From NCBI GenBank assembly GCA_944324665.1, contig CALUXD010000001.1, positions 372,001 to 436,000 of the forward strand: a DNA stretch of 64,000 bases. Direction: 5' to 3'. The stretch is from Candidatus Proelusimicrobium volucris. Its GTDB lineage: Bacteria; Elusimicrobiota; Elusimicrobia; Elusimicrobiales; Elusimicrobiaceae. The notes under the pieces are model-generated. The model saw only the letters and a list, made by a program, of their open reading frames with translations. It was not told the origin of the DNA and searched no databases. Shown in pieces: positions 59,832 to 64,000 of this stretch. The translations under genes and the position numbers were made by a program. Every line of letters begins with the position of its first letter. The first letter of the stretch is position 1.

Positions 59832-61223
59832 ATGCAGGCCAATAATTTTTTAGACAGAGTTAAAATATACGTAAAAGCGGGCAAAGGCGGGGATGGCTGC
59901 CTTTCGTTTAGGCGCGAGAAATTTATAGAATTTGGCGGGCCCAACGGCGGTAACGGCGGGCGCGGCGGCGACGTCTATTTGCAGGCCGAGCCTAATCTTA
60001 CCACTTTGCAGGAACTTGCCTATAATCCGCATATAGAGGCCGGCAACGGCGCCAAGGGCGGCACTTACAATAAGACGGGCGAAGACGCGGAAGACAAAAT
60101 AATACTTGTTCCGCTTGGTACGGTAGTAAAACAAGACGGCAATATAATAGCGGATTTGACTTTGCCCGGCCAAAAGGCGCTGGTAGCGCGCGGCGGGCGC
60201 GGCGGGCGCGGAAATCAAAGTTTTAAGACCAGAAACAATACCGCCCCGCGCATAGCCGAAAACGGCCAGCCCGGCGAAGAAGTAACCCTTATATTGGAGC
60301 TTAAAGTATTGGCCGACGTCGGTTTGGTGGGTTTCCCCAATGCCGGCAAAAGCACGTTTTTAAGCGCAGTATCTGCGGCCAGGCCGAAAGTGGCAGATTA
60401 CCCTTTTACCACTTTAAACCCGAATTTGGGCATAAGCACGCACAAGGGCAAGAGTTTTATAGTAGCCGATATCCCCGGCATAATAGAAGGCGCGAGCGAG
60501 GGCAAAGGCTTGGGGCATCAGTTCCTTAAACATATAGAACGCACACGCGTTTTGGTGCATATGATAGATCCCCAGGGTTTTGAGGATATGGACGCTTTGA
60601 AATCGGTCAAAGTGATAGAGGGCGAACTTAAGAATTTCAGCAAAGAGCTGTCCAAAAAGCCTAGGATACTCGTCGTAAACAAAGCGGATTTGCCCGATGC
60701 CAAAGAAGTTTTTGAGAAGATAAAAAAGAAATACGCCAAATATCCCGTCTTTTTGATTTCGGCCGCGGCCGCTGTGGGGATAAACAAGGTTTTGGACGAA
60801 GTTATAAAGATTTTAGCCAAGAACCCGATAGTCGCGCCGAAAGAGGTAAAGACGGGCGGCCCCGTAATCCACGCGGTGGAGCCGATGTTCAGGATAACCA
60901 GGCTGGACGAAGAGCGTGTGCAAATAAGCGGCAAGAAGATAGAGGAATTTATCTCTATGACGAATTTCTCTCAGCCGGAGGCTGTGCAGCGGCTTAGAGG
61001 CATTTTCAAGAAGGTGGGGCTGGAGAAAGCTTTGTTGAAAGAAGGCGTAACTGACGGCAGTGTTATAGTGGCCTGCGGGCGCGAATTTGAATGGAACGGC
61101 AGTGAAGTCGACGAAGAAGTTTCCGCCTTGCCCGATAGAATAGGCGGATACAAACGGCGCGAAACCAAGGCCGAGCGCCTTGCCAAGCGCAAAGCGCGGC
61201 GCGCCGCAAAAGAAGGTTTATAA
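59832..61223 (+). CDS. obgE: GTPase Obg
   Basis: 463 aa, the long form with three domains: Gly-rich Obg fold (1-157, many GGxGG turns such as GGRGGRGNQSF), G domain (G1 GFPNAGKST, G3 DIPGIIEGA, G4 NKAD, G5 SAAAAVG) and the C-terminal OCT domain (about 350-440) followed by a basic tail. Acts in 50S maturation and stringent signalling. GGAAGGG precedes the ATG. Close to rplU-rpmA, its usual neighbours. Confidence 0.97.
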   Translation: MQANNFLDRVKIYVKAGKGGDGCLSFRREKFIEFGGPNGGNGGRGGDVYLQAEPNLTTLQELAYNPHIEAGNGAKGGTYNKTGEDAEDKIILVPLGTVVKQDGNIIADLTLPGQKALVARGGRGGRGNQSFKTRNNTAPRIAENGQPGEEVTLILELKVLADVGLVGFPNAGKSTFLSAVSAARPKVADYPFTTLNPNLGISTHKGKSFIVADIPGIIEGASEGKGLGHQFLKHIERTRVLVHMIDPQGFEDMDALKSVKVIEGELKNFSKELSKKPRILVVNKADLPDAKEVFEKIKKKYAKYPVFLISAAAAVGINKVLDEVIKILAKNPIVAPKEVKTGGPVIHAVEPMFRITRLDEERVQISGKKIEEFISMTNFSQPEAVQRLRGIFKKVGLEKALLKEGVTDGSVIVACGREFEWNGSEVDEEVSALPDRIGGYKRRETKAERLAKRKARRAAKEGL

Positions 61224-61237
61224 GTTGTGGGGGGTAT

Positions 61238-61714
61238 ATGGAACTTGCCGAAAAAGCGTTAAGACATTATTTCGATTTCAAGGGCCGCGCAGGCATTAGG
61301 GAATTTATTTTGGCGCACATAATGATAGCGCTTGTTAATATATGCCTGCTGGCCGTTTTGCTGGGGCTGGTTTTTATAGGCAATCTTATAGCCTCAAAAG
61401 TCGGCGGGATAAGGGCGTCTTACGCTTTCTTGGACGGCGCGCAGACTTTCGTCAGCATTGTGTTGGTGTTTTCGATAGGTCTTGGCATAGCGGCGATAGA
61501 TTCCCGCAGGCTGCACGATTTAAATTTAAGTTCCTGGTGGCTGGTCGGCGCGGTGGCGCTGTTGGTCGCCTTAAACATATACGGCTTTTTTGCTTTCGCG
61601 ACTTATTTACATCTTTTCTTTATAATCGTATTGCTCTTCCCCGCGGACAAACGGGCCAACAGATACGGCCCCGCGCGCGTTTCGGTGCTTAGGGAAGAGG
61701 ACGAAGACTTCTAA
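61238..61714 (+). CDS. DUF805 membrane protein
   Basis: 158 aa with four hydrophobic helices and the DUF805 signature SRRLHDLNLSSWWLVG (near 89-104), preceded by FKGRAGIREF. Inner-membrane protein of unknown role. 14 bp after obgE with a G-rich ribosome binding site; converges on ybeY with a 2-bp gap. Confidence 0.85.
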   Translation: MELAEKALRHYFDFKGRAGIREFILAHIMIALVNICLLAVLLGLVFIGNLIASKVGGIRASYAFLDGAQTFVSIVLVFSIGLGIAAIDSRRLHDLNLSSWWLVGAVALLVALNIYGFFAFATYLHLFFIIVLLFPADKRANRYGPARVSVLREEDEDF

Positions 61715-61716
61715 CT

Positions 61717-62145
61717 TTATAAGAACAAACTTACTATTTTTTCGGCTTTGGCGTTCATCGCGTTTCTAAGCTGAGGGGTATCGTCTTTGTATCCGATCAG
61801 ATGCAGTGTGCCGTGTGCGGCCAGTACGGCGTTTTCAAAAAGAGCTCCGTGGCCTTGTTCTTTGGCTTGCCTTTTGGCCTGCGCGGTGCAGACGAACACG
61901 TCGCCAAAGGCGCCGCCTATCTTCTTGTCGTAGGGATAATTGAAGGAGATAACGTCAGTCACGTAATCGTGGCCGATATATTCGCGGTTTATTTTATGTA
62001 TTTCTGCTTCTCCCACGAATACGATATTTACTTCGCCTTTAAACCCGGCAGCTTTGCCCAGGGCTTTTAAGACGATGTTTTTGTAGGCGGAAGTTTTCCT
62101 GTAATACTTTGCTATCTGCGGGCGGTAGAAGATGTTTACTTGCAT
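61717..62145 (-). CDS. ybeY: Endoribonuclease YbeY with one changed zinc ligand
   Basis: About 142 aa; matures rRNA and takes part in ribosome quality control. The family motif HGxLHLxGYDH reads HGTLHLIGYKDD: two His ligands are kept, but the third (His124 in E. coli) is Asp and the Asp before it is Lys, with the flanking sequence aligning without gaps. YIGHDYVTDVISF is also present. Start at 62145 (MQVNIFY) has GGGAG 5 nt upstream; it overlaps phoH by 10 bp, the usual phoH-ybeY pair. Confidence 0.9.
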   Translation of the reverse strand: MQVNIFYRPQIAKYYRKTSAYKNIVLKALGKAAGFKGEVNIVFVGEAEIHKINREYIGHDYVTDVISFNYPYDKKIGGAFGDVFVCTAQAKRQAKEQGHGALFENAVLAAHGTLHLIGYKDDTPQLRNAMNAKAEKIVSLFL

Positions 62146-63071
62146 TTTTTCTCCCATTTGTCATAGGCTTGAATAATGTCTTTTACCAACGGGTGGCGGA
62201 CAATATCCTCGTTTTCAAATTCGAAGAAGCCTATCTGCGGCACTTTGCCCAATATTTTTTTTACGCTTAAAAGCCCGCTTTGTTTGGAATTGGGCAAATC
62301 TATTTGGGTAATATCGCCGGTAACTATTATCTTGGAGTTAAGCCCCATACGGGTAAGGAACATCTTCATCTGTTCGGGCTGGGTGTTTTGGGCTTCGTCC
62401 AAAATGATAAAAGCATTTTCAAGTGTGCGGCCCCTCATATAAGCCAAAGGTACGATTTCTATGATATTGGCGTAACGAAGGGAGTTAAACTTTTCCGCGC
62501 CCAGCATAGCCTGGAAGGCATCATATACGGGCCGCAAATAAGGGTCCACTTTCTCGTTGATGTCGCCTGGTAGAAACCCTAGCTTTTCGCCGGCTTCCAC
62601 TATCGGGCGGGTAACGACTATTTTGCCTATTATGCCAAGCTGCAGCGCCCTAAGCGCGCAAGCGGCGGCAAGGAAAGTTTTGCCCGTGCCCGCAGGTCCT
62701 GTGCAGATGATAAGATCCCGCTCCCAAATCAATTTGACGTATTCGTTTTGGTTTAAGGTGCGCGGCTTTATCGGGGAAGCGTGTGCGGGACGGAAAACTA
62801 CTCCGTCCGCGAAAGGCACTTTTTGGGAAGCGTAGGCGTTAGGGGCGGGCGGCACTCTGAGCAATTCCAAATTTTTCTGTATTTTTGAATAGGCCTTATC
62901 CACGCGGGAGTGTATCCCGCTGAGCGATAGTTCCGCCCCGCCGTCTTCGTCGGTGTGTTTCACGTTGAGGGCTATTTTAAACTCCTTTTCCAAAGCGCGG
63001 AGGTTCCTATCCTGTATTCCTAGTACGGCGTAAATTTCGTCTTTGTTTAGGAGCTTTATTTTCTTTATCAC
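62136..63071 (-). CDS. phoH: PhoH-family ATPase
   Basis: 311 aa. N-terminal KH-like part (about 20-75), then a P-loop ATPase: CTGPAGTGKTFLAAACALRA (near 130), VTRPIVEAGEKLGFLPGD, FIILDEAQNTQPEQMKMFLTR (split as Walker B ILDEAQNT) and VTGDITQIDLP. Thought to be an RNA helicase-like partner of YbeY. Starts with GTG, forming a GTGA overlap with the glgC stop and preceded by AAGGA. Confidence 0.93.
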   Translation of the reverse strand: MIKKIKLLNKDEIYAVLGIQDRNLRALEKEFKIALNVKHTDEDGGAELSLSGIHSRVDKAYSKIQKNLELLRVPPAPNAYASQKVPFADGVVFRPAHASPIKPRTLNQNEYVKLIWERDLIICTGPAGTGKTFLAAACALRALQLGIIGKIVVTRPIVEAGEKLGFLPGDINEKVDPYLRPVYDAFQAMLGAEKFNSLRYANIIEIVPLAYMRGRTLENAFIILDEAQNTQPEQMKMFLTRMGLNSKIIVTGDITQIDLPNSKQSGLLSVKKILGKVPQIGFFEFENEDIVRHPLVKDIIQAYDKWEKKCK

Positions 63072-64000
63072 AGAAATTTCGTCCTTCCGCGCGGTATCAC
63101 CACAATGCCCGAAGGATCGATATAGTAATTTTGGATATCGTCCTCGTGGTTTATGCCGATTTTGCTGCCCGCGGGGATATTGTTGAAACGGTCCATAATG
63201 GTCTTTTTAATATGGCAGTTTTTGCCTATCACGCAAGAGTCCATTATTACGCTGTCCTCAATTATCGCGCCGTCCATTACCACCACATTGCTGGCCAGAA
63301 CGCTGTTCTTTATCAAGGTTTTGGGGTGAATGACGCAGCCGTTGCTAAGCATGCTGTTTTCCACCGTGCCGCCCAGATAGGAAGTCGGCGGCAGATTGTG
63401 GACGGAAGTGTTTATCGGCCAATGCGGATTGTTCAAATCGAATTTAGGATTTTCGCCCAAGAGGTCCATATTAGCCTGCCAATACGCTTCTATGGTACCG
63501 ACGTCGCGCCAATAGCCTTGCTCTTCGTAAGGCCTTAGCCCGGCGAGTTTATCGGAGGGGAAATCGTAGGCGAAAGTCCTGTGCGTTTTAAGTATTACGG
63601 GTATAATATTCTTGCCAAAATCCAAAGAGGGGATATCGCAGTATTTCTGCTGAAGGATTTTTAAAAGGACGTTCTTATCGAAGATATAATTGCCCATCGA
63701 TATATAAGCATTTTTGGGGTTGCCCGGTATCGGGTGCGGATTTTTTGGTTTTTCCTCAAAGTTGATAATTCTGTTATTATCGTCGACCGCCATAACGCCG
63801 AAGGAAGAAGCCTCTTTAAGCGGTACCACATTTGCCGCGACGGTAACGTCGGCTTTATTTTTGATGTGGAAGTCTATCATTTTGGATATATCCATTCTGT
63901 AAATATGGTCCGCGCCGAAGATTACCACCAAATCGGGGTTAAAATCATTAATCAAGCTGATGTTTTGGCGTATGGAATCGGCGGTTCCTCTGTACCAATG
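63068..64000 (-). CDS. glgC: Glucose-1-phosphate adenylyltransferase, 5' part outside the window
   Basis: 310 C-terminal residues are visible; the reading frame runs through the window edge, beginning HWYRGTADSIRQN, which matches the GlgC segment about 100 residues from the N-terminus. Makes ADP-glucose for glycogen. Motifs: FGADHIYRMD, NFEEKPKNPHP (sugar site), GYWRDVGTIEAYWQANMDLL and a C-terminal left-handed beta-helix (SVIMDSCVIGKNCHIKKTIMD in part). First visible gene of the glgC-phoH-ybeY run. Confidence 0.94.
   Translation of the reverse strand, partial: HWYRGTADSIRQNISLINDFNPDLVVIFGADHIYRMDISKMIDFHIKNKADVTVAANVVPLKEASSFGVMAVDDNNRIINFEEKPKNPHPIPGNPKNAYISMGNYIFDKNVLLKILQQKYCDIPSLDFGKNIIPVILKTHRTFAYDFPSDKLAGLRPYEEQGYWRDVGTIEAYWQANMDLLGENPKFDLNNPHWPINTSVHNLPPTSYLGGTVENSMLSNGCVIHPKTLIKNSVLASNVVVMDGAIIEDSVIMDSCVIGKNCHIKKTIMDRFNNIPAGSKIGINHEDDIQNYYIDPSGIVVIPRGRTKFL

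Overview
The window reads as one contiguous stretch of a didermic (Gram-negative-type) bacterial chromosome. Evidence for an outer membrane: apolipoprotein N-acyltransferase, many lipobox lipoproteins, a beta-barrel protein ending in an aromatic residue, and a heptosyltransferase-like glycosyltransferase. The mix of a three-domain NifU with NifS as the Fe-S system, a type IV pilin-like protein, a membrane pyrophosphatase, and many small secreted or TPR proteins of no known family suggests Elusimicrobiota (Elusimicrobium-like gut lineage). That assignment is an inference from gene content; no rRNA or tRNA gene was seen. Genes are tightly packed, often with 1-4 bp stop/start overlaps, and strong hairpin terminators mark most operon ends.

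Layout. 1-3.3 kb: serS, a TPR protein and a secreted protein. 3.5-7.4 kb (minus): a small two-repeat basic protein and dnaE. 7.4-10.3 kb: Nudix hydrolase, a secreted protein behind a perfect consensus promoter, an atypical folD and a lipoprotein. 10.3-12.0 kb (minus): Nfu-type scaffold, PHP phosphoesterase, glycerophosphodiesterase. 12.2-15.4 kb: SH3-repeat protein, CcmI-like fragment, nifU-nifS. 15.4-22.9 kb: secA-lnt-prfB-hemW-cofE-like, overlapping or abutting. 22.9-33.0 kb: coaD (minus), dgt (plus), then a minus-strand run of two 5'-nucleotidase paralogues, dus, mutS, mutL. 33.2-34.4 kb: infC-rpmI-rplT. 34.5-40.5 kb: tatD (minus), then the heat-shock set hrcA-grpE-dnaK and dnaJ behind a CIRCE operator. 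40.6-44.6 kb (minus): squalene/phytoene synthase, TPR protein, rsmE, mtaB. 44.7-51.7 kb (minus): glcD-glcE fusion, glcF, GAF/HD-GYP protein, pyrophosphatase, pilin. 51.7-53.6 kb: phosphoesterase, mazG, outer-membrane protein. 53.6-57.6 kb (minus): glycosyltransferase, mnmA, ankyrin lipoprotein. 57.6-58.1 kb: a 522-bp gene-free region full of structured repeats. 58.1-61.7 kb: rplU-rpmA, two lipoproteins, obgE, DUF805 protein. 61.7-64.0 kb (minus): glgC (cut by the window end), phoH, ybeY.

Most of the content is housekeeping: replication and repair (dnaE, mutS, mutL, dgt, tatD), translation (serS, prfB, infC, four ribosomal proteins, RNA modification enzymes), protein folding and export (dnaK set, secA, lnt), Fe-S assembly and envelope functions. 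The most unusual features are: (1) two tandem copies of a ~120-nt structured element between the glycosyltransferase and rplU, whose hairpins differ in sequence but keep pairing; (2) repeated -10 boxes placed exactly 6 nt before a start codon, suggesting leaderless mRNAs for many genes, including rplU and mnmA; (3) several enzymes with altered catalytic residues (FolD, one of two tandem 5'-nucleotidases, YbeY, a Nudix hydrolase and the iron-sulfur subunit of a glycolate-oxidase-like complex).
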